From NCBI RefSeq assembly GCF_016905005.1, contig NZ_JADIKC010000003.1:248001-312000 (forward strand): a DNA stretch of 64,000 nucleotides, in the 5' to 3' direction. A model generated the notes under the pieces. The model was given only the letters and a program-made list of their open reading frames with translations. It was not told the DNA's origin and ran no database searches. Below are positions 24,881 through 33,500 of the stretch, one piece after another. Made by a program: the position numbers and the translations under genes. Each line of letters begins with the position of its first letter. Position 1 is the first letter of the stretch. Source of the stretch: Dyella kyungheensis. GTDB lineage: Bacteria; Pseudomonadota; Gammaproteobacteria; Xanthomonadales; Rhodanobacteraceae.

Positions 24881-26251
24881 ATGACCCAGCATCTTCAGCG
24901 TCGACTGACGTCGCGTCACATTACGTTCATGGCGCTCGGCATGGCCATCGGCGCGGGCCTGTTCCTCGGCTCGGCCGATGCGATCAAGCTGGCTGGACCG
25001 TCGGTGTTGTTCGCTTATCTGTTCGGTGGCGTGATGATCTTCATCATCATGCGCGCGCTGGGCGAGATGACCGTGCGCGATCCGGTCGCCGGTTCCTTCA
25101 GTGTCTACGCACAGCGCTATCTCGGTCCGTTTGCAGGCTTCGTCACCGGCTGGAATTACTGGCTGCTGATGGTGGGCGTGGGCATGGCCGAAGCCACCGC
25201 CGTTGGCGCGTACATGCACGAGTGGTTTCCCGATTGGCCGCGCTGGATCTGGGTGCTTGGCAGCGTGGTGATGATCGGCGGCCTGAACCTGCTCACCGTG
25301 AAGATCTACGGCGAGATGGAGTTCTGGTTCACCCTGGTGAAGGTGCTCACCGTGCTGGCGATGATCGCCGGCGGCCTGGCCATCATTTTCGTCGGCTGGG
25401 GCAACGGCGGGAAGCCGACGGGACTGTCGAACCTGTGGTCGAACGGCGGCTGGTTTCCGCACGGTCTGCTCGGCATGGTGCTGGCATTACCCGTGGTGGT
25501 GTTCTCCTTCGGCGGCGTGGAAACCGTGGGCATTGCCGCGGGCGAAGCAGCGCAGCCCGAGCGCACCATTCCGCGTGCGGTCAATTCGGTGTTGTGGCGC
25601 ATCCTGATCTTCTACGTGGGCGCGCTGTTCGTGATCATGGCCATCTATCCGTGGAACGGCCTGGGCGAGCATGGCAGTCCGTTCGTCACCACCTTCGCCA
25701 AGCTGGGCATTCCGCAGGCGGCCGGGTTGATCAACTTCGTGGTGATCACGGCGGCACTCTCAGGCTTCAACTGCACCACCTTCAGCGGCAGCCGCATGTT
25801 GTACAGCCTGGCGTGCAAGGGGCAGGCGCCGGCGGCGCTGAGCAAGGTGAACGAGCAGGGCGTGCCGGTGCGCGCGATCCTGGTGACGCTGGCCGTGCTG
25901 TTGTTGGCCGTGCTGCTCAACTACCTGGTGCCGGCCAAGGTGTTCGGCATGATGATGTCGATCCTCTCGTTCAACACGGTGTGGACCTGGACGATGGTGC
26001 TGCTGGCGCACTACAGCTTCCGTCGCCAGCTGCGCGCCCGCGGCGAGGCGCCCGCGGGTTTCCGCCTGCGCTGGTGGCCGCTCAGCGGCATTGTCTGCCT
26101 GGCCTTCCTCGGCTTCGTGGTAGTGATGCTGGGGGTGAGTCCGGATACGCGCGTGGCGCTCTATATCGGCGCCAGCTGGGTTACCGTGTTGGCGATCACC
26201 TACCGTCTATTCCAGGTGGAAGGACGTATGGAGCTTGCAGCGCAAAGTTAG
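24881..26251 (+). CDS. APC-superfamily amino-acid permease
   Basis: A 456-residue transporter with about 12 transmembrane helices, of the amino acid transporter (AAT) family that includes ProY, AroP, CycA and GabP. The N-terminus RRLTSRHITFMALGMAIGAGLFLGSA is the conserved first helix with the unwound GAGLF substrate loop. The motifs GEMTVRDPVAGSFSVYA, FSFGGVETVGIAAGEA and CTTFSGSRMLYSLA are typical of proton-coupled members. The exact amino acid is not predictable with confidence; proline or GABA-like substrates are favoured by overall resemblance. The racemase gene starts 40 bp downstream on the same strand. Confidence 0.9.
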   Translation: MTQHLQRRLTSRHITFMALGMAIGAGLFLGSADAIKLAGPSVLFAYLFGGVMIFIIMRALGEMTVRDPVAGSFSVYAQRYLGPFAGFVTGWNYWLLMVGVGMAEATAVGAYMHEWFPDWPRWIWVLGSVVMIGGLNLLTVKIYGEMEFWFTLVKVLTVLAMIAGGLAIIFVGWGNGGKPTGLSNLWSNGGWFPHGLLGMVLALPVVVFSFGGVETVGIAAGEAAQPERTIPRAVNSVLWRILIFYVGALFVIMAIYPWNGLGEHGSPFVTTFAKLGIPQAAGLINFVVITAALSGFNCTTFSGSRMLYSLACKGQAPAALSKVNEQGVPVRAILVTLAVLLLAVLLNYLVPAKVFGMMMSILSFNTVWTWTMVLLAHYSFRRQLRARGEAPAGFRLRWWPLSGIVCLAFLGFVVVMLGVSPDTRVALYIGASWVTVLAITYRLFQVEGRMELAAQS

Positions 26252-26291
26252 ACTTGGGCGCGGTTTTCGCCGCACATCAAGGAGTCTTCAT

Positions 26292-26996
26292 GTGCGTACC
26301 ATCGGGCTGATCGGCGGCATGAGCTGGGAATCCAGCGTGCTTTATTACCAGTGGATCAACCGCGGTATTCGCGATCGATGCGGCCCACTGCATTCAGCCA
26401 GGCTGCTGCTCGACAGCCTCGATTTCAGTGAAGTGGTGGCCTGGCAGCGCGAGGGCAACTGGGACGCGGCAGGCGAAGCGCTGGCAGCATCGGCGCGTCG
26501 GTTGGAAGCAGGCGGCGCCGACTGCATCATGTTGGCCACCAACACCATGCACAAAGTGGCCGATGCGATTACCGAGGTCACCACGCTGCCGTTCATCCAT
26601 ATCGCCGATCCCACCGGCGCGGCTATTGCGCAGCGAGGCATGAAGTCGGTGCTGCTGCTGGGCACCGCGTTCACCATGAACGACAGCTTTTATCGCTCGC
26701 GCCTGCAGGAACGACACGGCGTGCATTGCCTGCTGCCTTCGGAGCCGCAGCGCGCGCAAGTGCATCGGATCATCTACGAAGAACTTTGCGCCGGCGTGAT
26801 CACCGACGCGTCGCGCGATACCTATCGCACCATCGTCAACGAGGCGATGGCCGCTGGCGCGCAGGGCGTCATTCTAGGCTGCACCGAAATCGGCTTGCTG
26901 CTGGGTCAGCAGGATGTGTCATTGCCGTTGTTCGACACGGCCGCCTTGCATGCCGACGCAGCCGTAGCGTTTGCGCTGGATCAAGCCACGCCCTAG
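26292..26996 (+). CDS. Aspartate/glutamate racemase family protein
   Basis: A 234-residue PLP-independent racemase-family protein. The N-terminus RTIGLIGGMSWESSVLYYQWIN is diagnostic. Two-base racemases of this family carry cysteines at both catalytic positions; here the first position is Thr in ATNTMHK, as in the E. coli L-Asp/Glu-specific enzyme YgeA, and the second is Cys in VILGCTEIGLLL. I take it as a one-cysteine L-stereospecific member. The start is GTG at 26292, with AAGGAG 8-13 nt upstream; the ATG two bases earlier is in the wrong frame. Its place behind an amino-acid permease suggests a role in use of an imported amino acid. Confidence 0.85.
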   Translation: MRTIGLIGGMSWESSVLYYQWINRGIRDRCGPLHSARLLLDSLDFSEVVAWQREGNWDAAGEALAASARRLEAGGADCIMLATNTMHKVADAITEVTTLPFIHIADPTGAAIAQRGMKSVLLLGTAFTMNDSFYRSRLQERHGVHCLLPSEPQRAQVHRIIYEELCAGVITDASRDTYRTIVNEAMAAGAQGVILGCTEIGLLLGQQDVSLPLFDTAALHADAAVAFALDQATP

Positions 26997-27013
26997 TTCA
27001 TCCAGGGCGTGGC
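26985..27013. terminator. Stem-loop between convergent racemase and rapA genes
   Basis: Perfect 10-bp inverted repeat (26985-26994 and 27004-27013) overlapping the racemase stop codon, loop of 9 nt. No T run follows on either strand, so factor-independent termination is doubtful. Confidence 0.45.
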
Positions 27014-27021
27014 TGTGCAGC

Positions 27022-29862
27022 TTATCGCAGTGCGAGGAAATCCGGACTCACCACGAAGCGCACCGCGTCGAGACGCAAACGGGCTCCCGGCAAGGCCTTG
27101 AGCAGCGCCGTGCGCTCGTCGGTGATGGCCACCACTTCCGCTTCGCTGATGGCCGGATTGACCGCACGCAGGGCGAGCAAGCGCGACAGTTCGGCATCGA
27201 GCGTGTCGGTGGCCAGCGCCACCGCTTCATCGACATTCGCCTTGGCGCGTTCGCTGGCAATGGCTTCCGCCTTCTCCAGCATGGGCGGCACCAGCTTGGC
27301 GAGGAACTTGCGGTAGCGCGCCACTTCGATGGTGCGATCCGCGGCCTTGCGCAGGCCGACGTCGCTGGGGCGGAAATCCGCGCGTTCGGTCAGTCGCGTA
27401 TCGATGGTGACGACGATCGGCTGCGGCGGCAGGAAACGTTCGGCATCGAGCTTTCGGTCGGCCACGCATTCGATCAGGAACACGCTTTGCAACAGCGCGC
27501 TGCGCGGCGGCAAGGCGTCGTCGACGAGGAAGGCCGCGTTGCCCTGTTCGTTGGATAGCGTGAGGTCGAGCGCGCCCAGCACCATCGGGTGATCCAGGCG
27601 CAACAGCGGCAACTCTTCGCGCGCCAGCGCCACCTCGCGGGCGAACGTAACGGCTTGCGGACCTTCGGCGAAGCCGGGCAGGGCATCGGTGGACAGATAC
27701 TGCGGATCGAGCAGCAGCACCTTGCCGCCCAACTCTTCGGCGTGAATGCCGAAGCGCTCCAGCAAACCCTGGATGAAGGCGTCGCGGCTCGGATCGTTGT
27801 CCTCGCGCGTGAATGCCTGCGCCAGTTCGTCAGCGTGCAGGTCGCGGCTGGCCGCGAGTTCCAGCAAGTGGTCGCGGCCATCGCGGATCAGCTCGGCCAT
27901 TTCCTCGTGCGCACCGCGCGTTTCCGCGAGCAGTACGTCGAGTTCCTGGTCGCGATTGTCGTCGCCGCGCGCGTGCTCGCTGGCCAGACGCGACAGCGCA
28001 TCGCCAAAGCGGCGCAGCAGTTCGCGGCCGTCGGCCGGACTGGAGCGGAATGCATCGACGCCTTCGTCGTACCAACGGGCGAGCACATGTTGTGCGCTAT
28101 CGGCCACGGCGAGCACGTGAATACTGATGTCGTGCTTCTGGCCAATGCGGTCGAGGCGACCGATGCGCTGTTCCAGCAGATCCGGATCCAGCGGCAAGTC
28201 CCACAGCACCAGGCGATGGGCGAACTGGAAGTTGCGTCCTTCCGAGCCGATCTCCGAACACAGCAGCAAGCGCGCACCATCGGGCTGCGCGAAGTACGCC
28301 GCGTTGCGATCGCGCTGCACGATGCCCAGGCCTTCGTGGAAACGTGCCACGCCCACGCCGCTCTTGGTGCGCAGCGCTTCTTCCAGCGCCAGCACCTTGG
28401 CCTGGCTGCGGCAGATCAGCAGGAACTTGTCCTGCGGATGTGCATCTAGCAGGGACACCAACGCGTCGATGCGCGGGTCGTTGCCGTAATCGATCTCGAT
28501 GGTCGGCGAAGGCTGCTGGATATCGGCGTGGAACTCGCCGAGCAGCGCCTGACGTGCCTCGTCGCTCAGCATGTCCTTGTCGATCAGGTGCCAGACGGGC
28601 GCGCGCTTGGGAAAGCCGCCGATGCTGGCGCGGCGATTGCGGAACATCGCGCGACCGGTGCCGTGGCGATCGATCAGCGCGGCGAGAATCTCGCGTGCGT
28701 GCTCCGGCTTGGTGGTGTCGACCAGATGTGCCTGCAGCGCATCGTCGCCGGCGAAGGCCTCGCGCAGCGTGGCCAGTTGTGCGTCGTCGAGTGCCTTTCC
28801 ATCCAGCAGCCGATCGGCAACTTTCGACAGACTGTGGAAGCGGTCCGATTCGGCCAGATAGACGTCCAAATCGTGATAGCGCTGCGGATCGAGCAGGCGC
28901 AGGCGGGCGAAGTGGCCGCTGCGGCCGAGCTGTTCCGGCGTGGCGGTAAGCAGGATCACGCCCGGCGTGGCCGCGGCGAGCTGATCCACCAGCGTGTAGC
29001 GCGGACTGGCCGCGTCGGGTGCCCAGGCGAGATGGTGGGCTTCATCGACCACCAGCAAGTCCCAATGGGCGTCGAGCAGCTGCTGCGCGCGCTTGGGCGA
29101 TTGCTCCAGGAAGGTGAAGTCGGCGATGACGAGCTGCTCGTCCTCGAACGGATTGGAGGTGTCGCCGCCTTGTTCCAGCGACTCGCAGCGTTCTTCGTCG
29201 TAAATCGAGAAGCTCAGGTTGAAGCGGCGCAGCAGTTCCACGAACCACTGGTAGACCAGCGTATCGGGCAGCAGCACCAGCACGCGCCCGGCGCGGCCAG
29301 TGGTGAGCTGGCGGGCAATGATCATGCCGGCCTCGATGGTCTTGCCCAGGCCCACTTCATCGGCGAGCAACACGCGGGGAGGGCGGCGCGATGAAGCAAT
29401 GCCTGCCACGCGCAACTGATGCGGCACCAGCCCGATGCGCGATGCACCCAGGCCCCACGCCGGCGAGCGGCGCGCCTCGGCACGGCGCTTGAGACCTTCC
29501 AGACGCAATTCGAAGTGGGAGACGGGGTCGGTGCGGCCGCCGATCAGGCGGTCATCGGCCTGGCTGACGCTCTGTTCGTCGTCGAGCTGGCCTTCTTCCA
29601 GCTCACGGCCCTCGCCGCGATAGACCAGCAGGTCTTCCCGTACTTCCACCCGCTCGACCAGAAACGCCAGGCCCTTGCCCGCCACGCGCTGGCCAGGACG
29701 GAATTCCGCGCGCACCAGCGGCGCCGAGTCCACCGCGTAAGGCCGCAGCACCCCCGCCTTGGCAAAAAGAACTTGCACCCCGCGTCCCTCGACGCGCAGC
29801 ACGGTGCCAAGGCCAAGCTCAGGCTCGGCGGTGGAGATCCAACGTTGACCGGGTACGAACAT
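27022..29862 (-). CDS. rapA: RNA polymerase-associated ATPase RapA
   Basis: A 946-residue Swi2/Snf2 ATPase that binds RNA polymerase core and promotes its recycling. Two Tudor-like N-terminal domains (MFVPGQRWISTAEPELGLGTVLRVEGRGVQVLF, split here by strands) precede the ATPase core: Walker A in LADEVGLGKTIEAG with K174, the DEAH box D273-E-A-H276, LTATPEQLGR (motif III), and in the second RecA-like domain ICRSQAKVLALEE, SEIGSEGRNFQFA and QRIGRLDRIGQ. The C-terminal third holds the RapA-specific spacer and Sandwich-fold regions. Length equals the E. coli protein. It is monocistronic and convergent with the racemase gene. Confidence 0.95.
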   Translation of the reverse strand: MFVPGQRWISTAEPELGLGTVLRVEGRGVQVLFAKAGVLRPYAVDSAPLVRAEFRPGQRVAGKGLAFLVERVEVREDLLVYRGEGRELEEGQLDDEQSVSQADDRLIGGRTDPVSHFELRLEGLKRRAEARRSPAWGLGASRIGLVPHQLRVAGIASSRRPPRVLLADEVGLGKTIEAGMIIARQLTTGRAGRVLVLLPDTLVYQWFVELLRRFNLSFSIYDEERCESLEQGGDTSNPFEDEQLVIADFTFLEQSPKRAQQLLDAHWDLLVVDEAHHLAWAPDAASPRYTLVDQLAAATPGVILLTATPEQLGRSGHFARLRLLDPQRYHDLDVYLAESDRFHSLSKVADRLLDGKALDDAQLATLREAFAGDDALQAHLVDTTKPEHAREILAALIDRHGTGRAMFRNRRASIGGFPKRAPVWHLIDKDMLSDEARQALLGEFHADIQQPSPTIEIDYGNDPRIDALVSLLDAHPQDKFLLICRSQAKVLALEEALRTKSGVGVARFHEGLGIVQRDRNAAYFAQPDGARLLLCSEIGSEGRNFQFAHRLVLWDLPLDPDLLEQRIGRLDRIGQKHDISIHVLAVADSAQHVLARWYDEGVDAFRSSPADGRELLRRFGDALSRLASEHARGDDNRDQELDVLLAETRGAHEEMAELIRDGRDHLLELAASRDLHADELAQAFTREDNDPSRDAFIQGLLERFGIHAEELGGKVLLLDPQYLSTDALPGFAEGPQAVTFAREVALAREELPLLRLDHPMVLGALDLTLSNEQGNAAFLVDDALPPRSALLQSVFLIECVADRKLDAERFLPPQPIVVTIDTRLTERADFRPSDVGLRKAADRTIEVARYRKFLAKLVPPMLEKAEAIASERAKANVDEAVALATDTLDAELSRLLALRAVNPAISEAEVVAITDERTALLKALPGARLRLDAVRFVVSPDFLALR

Positions 29863-29926
29863 GCGTCACTTATGCGGGGCACAGAAGGGGAAATTATCCG
29901 CTGCTTGGCCCTGGATGACCATGCCC

Positions 29927-29960
29927 AAGAAAAAGGGCTCCAGAAAGGGGCCCTTTTCTT
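29927..29960 (-). terminator. Intrinsic terminator of the minor-pilin operon
   Basis: An 11-bp imperfect stem (29927-29938 with one unpaired A, and 29950-29960) which on the minus strand ends in CCCTTTTTCTT, 42 bp past the pilE-like stop. It closes the fimT-to-pilE operon before rapA's upstream region. Confidence 0.75.
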
Positions 29961-30001
29961 CGCACTTGCCGTTGTGTTCAACGTGAAGAGGCCGTCATGA
30001 G

Positions 30002-30490
30002 CTACCAGCAATTGCTGTCTGTTCCAGTGACGGTCTGTACGCCAAGGTTGGTGATGGCGTAATCCCCGCACGTATCTTTCTGCTGATCGCCCTGTGCCGC
30101 CGCCGTGGCTGTAAAGCCGTTGGTCGGCGTGCCCAGGGTGAGGGTGACGTTGTAATAGTCCTGCGTGGCGCTCGGAGCCTGAATGGTCGCGCCGGTGTAG
30201 CCCAGATCGGTCAGAGCACCGTACTTGTTCTGCGTCGCGTAGTACTTCTCCTGACGACTTGCTACGTCCAACAGCGTGGTCTTTGCCGCCGTACGGCGCG
30301 ACTTGCGCACTTCGCGCATGTACTGCGGCATGGCGATGGCGCCCAGGATGGCGATCACGGCCACCACGATCATCAACTCGATCAGGGTGAAGCCACGCTT
30401 GCACTGACCGGAGGCGGACTCCGGTCGGGCAAGGCCAAAGCGGGTGTGGTTTGTCGTTGCTGTTTTCATAGGTTCACTGGTTCTGGACAT
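30002..30490 (-). CDS. pilE: Type IV pilin (PilE-like) with a long leader
   Basis: A 162-residue prepilin. The class III signal is CKRG-FTLIELMIVVAVIAILGAIAMPQY, with cleavage after glycine 33, methylatable Phe at mature +1 and Glu at +5. Two cysteines (DTCGDY ... SNCW) bound the C-terminal D-loop. The leader of 33 residues is unusually long. The ATG at 30490 is chosen because AAGGGGAG lies 6-7 nt upstream; a later ATG gives a leader of 26. It is the last gene of the minor-pilin operon, 12 bp after pilY1, as in the fimT-pilVWXY1E order of Pseudomonas. Confidence 0.88.
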   Translation of the reverse strand: MSRTSEPMKTATTNHTRFGLARPESASGQCKRGFTLIELMIVVAVIAILGAIAMPQYMREVRKSRRTAAKTTLLDVASRQEKYYATQNKYGALTDLGYTGATIQAPSATQDYYNVTLTLGTPTNGFTATAAAQGDQQKDTCGDYAITNLGVQTVTGTDSNCW

Positions 30491-30502
30491 GTCCAACTCC
30501 CC

Positions 30503-33500
30503 TTAGTGGACTTGCAGCCACGTCAGGCGCTTGTTGTACATCGAGCCCGGCGGATTGATCTGGTTGACGGCGCCCGCACCGTTCACGGTCTGGCTGACCA
30601 GATAGGGCAGCTTGTTCGCCGTGACCACCGACGGGCTACCCGTGGCATTCAATGCGATGCCGCTGACCGGCGCGCCGCTGATGTTGACGAAGTTGCCGCT
30701 GGCATCGGAGAAGAATGAGTTCTGGAACGCGCCGCCGTTGGCCGGGTTGATCGCCATGGTCCAGCCCTGCGCACTCTGCACCGTACACGTCAGCGGCGAA
30801 TTGTTGGCCGGTACCGTCGTGTTGACGATAAACGAACCGTCCGTCTCGATCGGGCTATAGATGACTTGCTCGGTCTGGTTCTTGCCGCCCACGCCGCTCA
30901 CGCCGTTGGCGCCGGGCAGGCTGAGGTACCAGCCGAACTGCGTGCCCGGCGAGGTGCTGAGCTTGCCCTGCGCATCGATGCTGGCGCAGGTATTGCCCAC
31001 GAAGCAGATCGAGTTATTGCTCAGCGTGCGCGCACCCTGGCCAATACCCGACTGCGCGGCGCTGAACGTGCCTGTGACGGTTTGCGCCTGCAACTGGCCG
31101 ATGCTGATGCCCGAAGTCGGCTGAGAACTGGCTGGCAAGCTGGCGTAGCCAGCGCCAGCGGTGCCGCTCTGGCCATAATCCCAGTCCCAGATGCCGTAGA
31201 GCCCTTGTTGACCCGAGGAATACTGGATGTCCGCGGTAGTCGTCTGCGGAATCACCGAGCCGGTGCCGAACTCGATCATCACACGCGGCTGGCCTGTCGC
31301 CGAAGGCGCCACCGACAGCACCATCAATTGAGTGGCGATGGGCTGGTTGGTGATGGTTGTCGCGGTCACAGTGCCGGTACCCGAATCCGTCACCGAACTC
31401 GAACCCATGAGCGTGCCCGGCTGCGCCGATACCGAGAGCGTGGTCGTGACCGGCGTGACCGTAGCGGCGCCACTGGTGGGCGTTACGGTGGTGGTCGTGG
31501 TCGTGGTCGTGGTGAACAACGGCGTGGCGCTGGAATTGCCGTAGTTGAACACGGCCCAATCCGTCGCGGTTTCGCTGCTAAGGTCAAAGCGCCAGACATT
31601 GCCGTAGTTGTCGCCGGCATAGACCACGTCGGTGATGTGGTCGCCATCCAGATCCACTGGCGTCACATAGGCGATGCCATTGGGGTTGGCAGCGGAGCCC
31701 ACGCCGGTGCTCAGGTAATACACCTTGTCGAGGGCGCCGGTGCTGCCGATGGTCATCACGAAAATGCCGGCATCGCCCGTGCTGCTCTTGAAGCCGTTGC
31801 CGAAAATGATGCCCCACTCGCCGTTATGCAGACGGCGGATCTGCGGCGTGCCATAGGTCTGGCCCAGGTTGCTGCCACAATTGGTGGTGCCTGTGCACGA
31901 CAGCGTGCTGCCGTTCCATTCGCCCTTGACGATGCTTGCCGCGTTGGCATTGGTGAATTGCGTGGGATCGGTGATGTCCAGCGCGAAGATCGCCCTGCCG
32001 CCCGGCCCCAGGCCGCTCACCAGCCAGGTGTGCCAACTGTTGTTGTAGAACAGGTCGCCGGTGCCCGGTGTGGCATCGACATAGTAAGCGTGCGAGTACT
32101 TGGGATTGGCGTAGTCGAGCGTGTTCTGAGCGTTGTGGATTTTCTTCAGCACGGCCTGCGGCATGTATGCCATGACTTCGAGGCCGTCGTTCGGCGTCGT
32201 ACTGTTGTCTATGTAGTTGCCGTTCTTATCGTACGAGCCGGTGCGGAAGCCGTGCAGAAAACCGTCGTTGGCACCGTCGTACACCACGTTCAAGCGCGTG
32301 GCCGAGCTGGCGAGGAAGGCGGAGTACAGCGCGCCTGAGTTTTCCGCCGGTGTCTGATCAGGATGGAGCTTGTCCGACCAGCTGTCAGCATAGGGGGCGG
32401 ATGCCGGACCCACCCACGTGGGGCCGGAGTCGATGATATCGGCGAGCACGCTGTTGCGGTCGCGGAAGATCTGCGACGTCGTAGCATTCTTTGCCGGTTG
32501 TTCGTTGGAGCGATCGCCCATCAGGTAGGCAAGTCGATCCTGACCATGGGTATCGTCGTTCAGCCAGCCTTGCTGCGTTGCAGTGAGATTGTTCCAGGTC
32601 AACTGGATGCCCGTATTGCTGGTGGCGCCGCCGACGGTGGTGTCCTGATAGCTGTAGATCACGCGGTTGCTGGCAGACTGCGCGGTATTGGAACCGTTGG
32701 TGGACTGGCAGGCTCCGCCGGTCAGTACGCACGATGCATCCCAGTTGGCCACCGGGCTGATCGAGACGGCGCTGCCGGTCACCACCAGGTTCTGCGCGGT
32801 TAGCTGACCCCACCAATTATTGGTGTGATAAGCGGCCAGATAGACCTGAGTACCTGTTCTTACCTCACCCGACTGGATGTTCAGTCCGGCCGAGCTAGCC
32901 GAGGTTTCGGCTGGCGTCACCTGGAAACAGGTGATTTCATGCACGTTACTGCTGCCGCCGGTCGAACCGCCGAAGCCGAACAGAAAGGAGGAAGGAATCG
33001 GCGCATTCGATTGCGTGATGTCCTGTCCGGTCAATACTGGGTTATAGGTGCCGCCGTTGTAGCTGTACCAGAGGCTGAGCAGGCCCGCCTGAGTGATCTG
33101 CAGTTTGTACGAAATCGGCACGGCATCGGTGCGCTTCTTGGCCGATTCGAGCGCGATCGGCGTCGAGGAATCCAGGTTCACGAACGCACCGGGAATGGCG
33201 GCGTAGTCGGGGAACTGCTGACTGAAATTATTGGTGATCTGTTGCGAGGTCGCCTTGAACGTGATGGCGTAGTAGTTGCCATCTGAGCCCAGGCCATACA
33301 TGGTGCCGGTGCCGGTGTAGCCGCTGGCATTGGCCGAGGAAGGCGTTGTGACGGTAGCGCCAGTCTGGGTGAAGGGATAGTCGGTCTCGGTGGCGGTTAC
33401 GACGGTTTCCGTGTTTTGCGAACCCACGCAGGTAACGCCATTATTTGTCTTCGTGAAATTGCTATTGGTCGTTGTCTTGTCGGAGCCCAGATCGGAGCGA

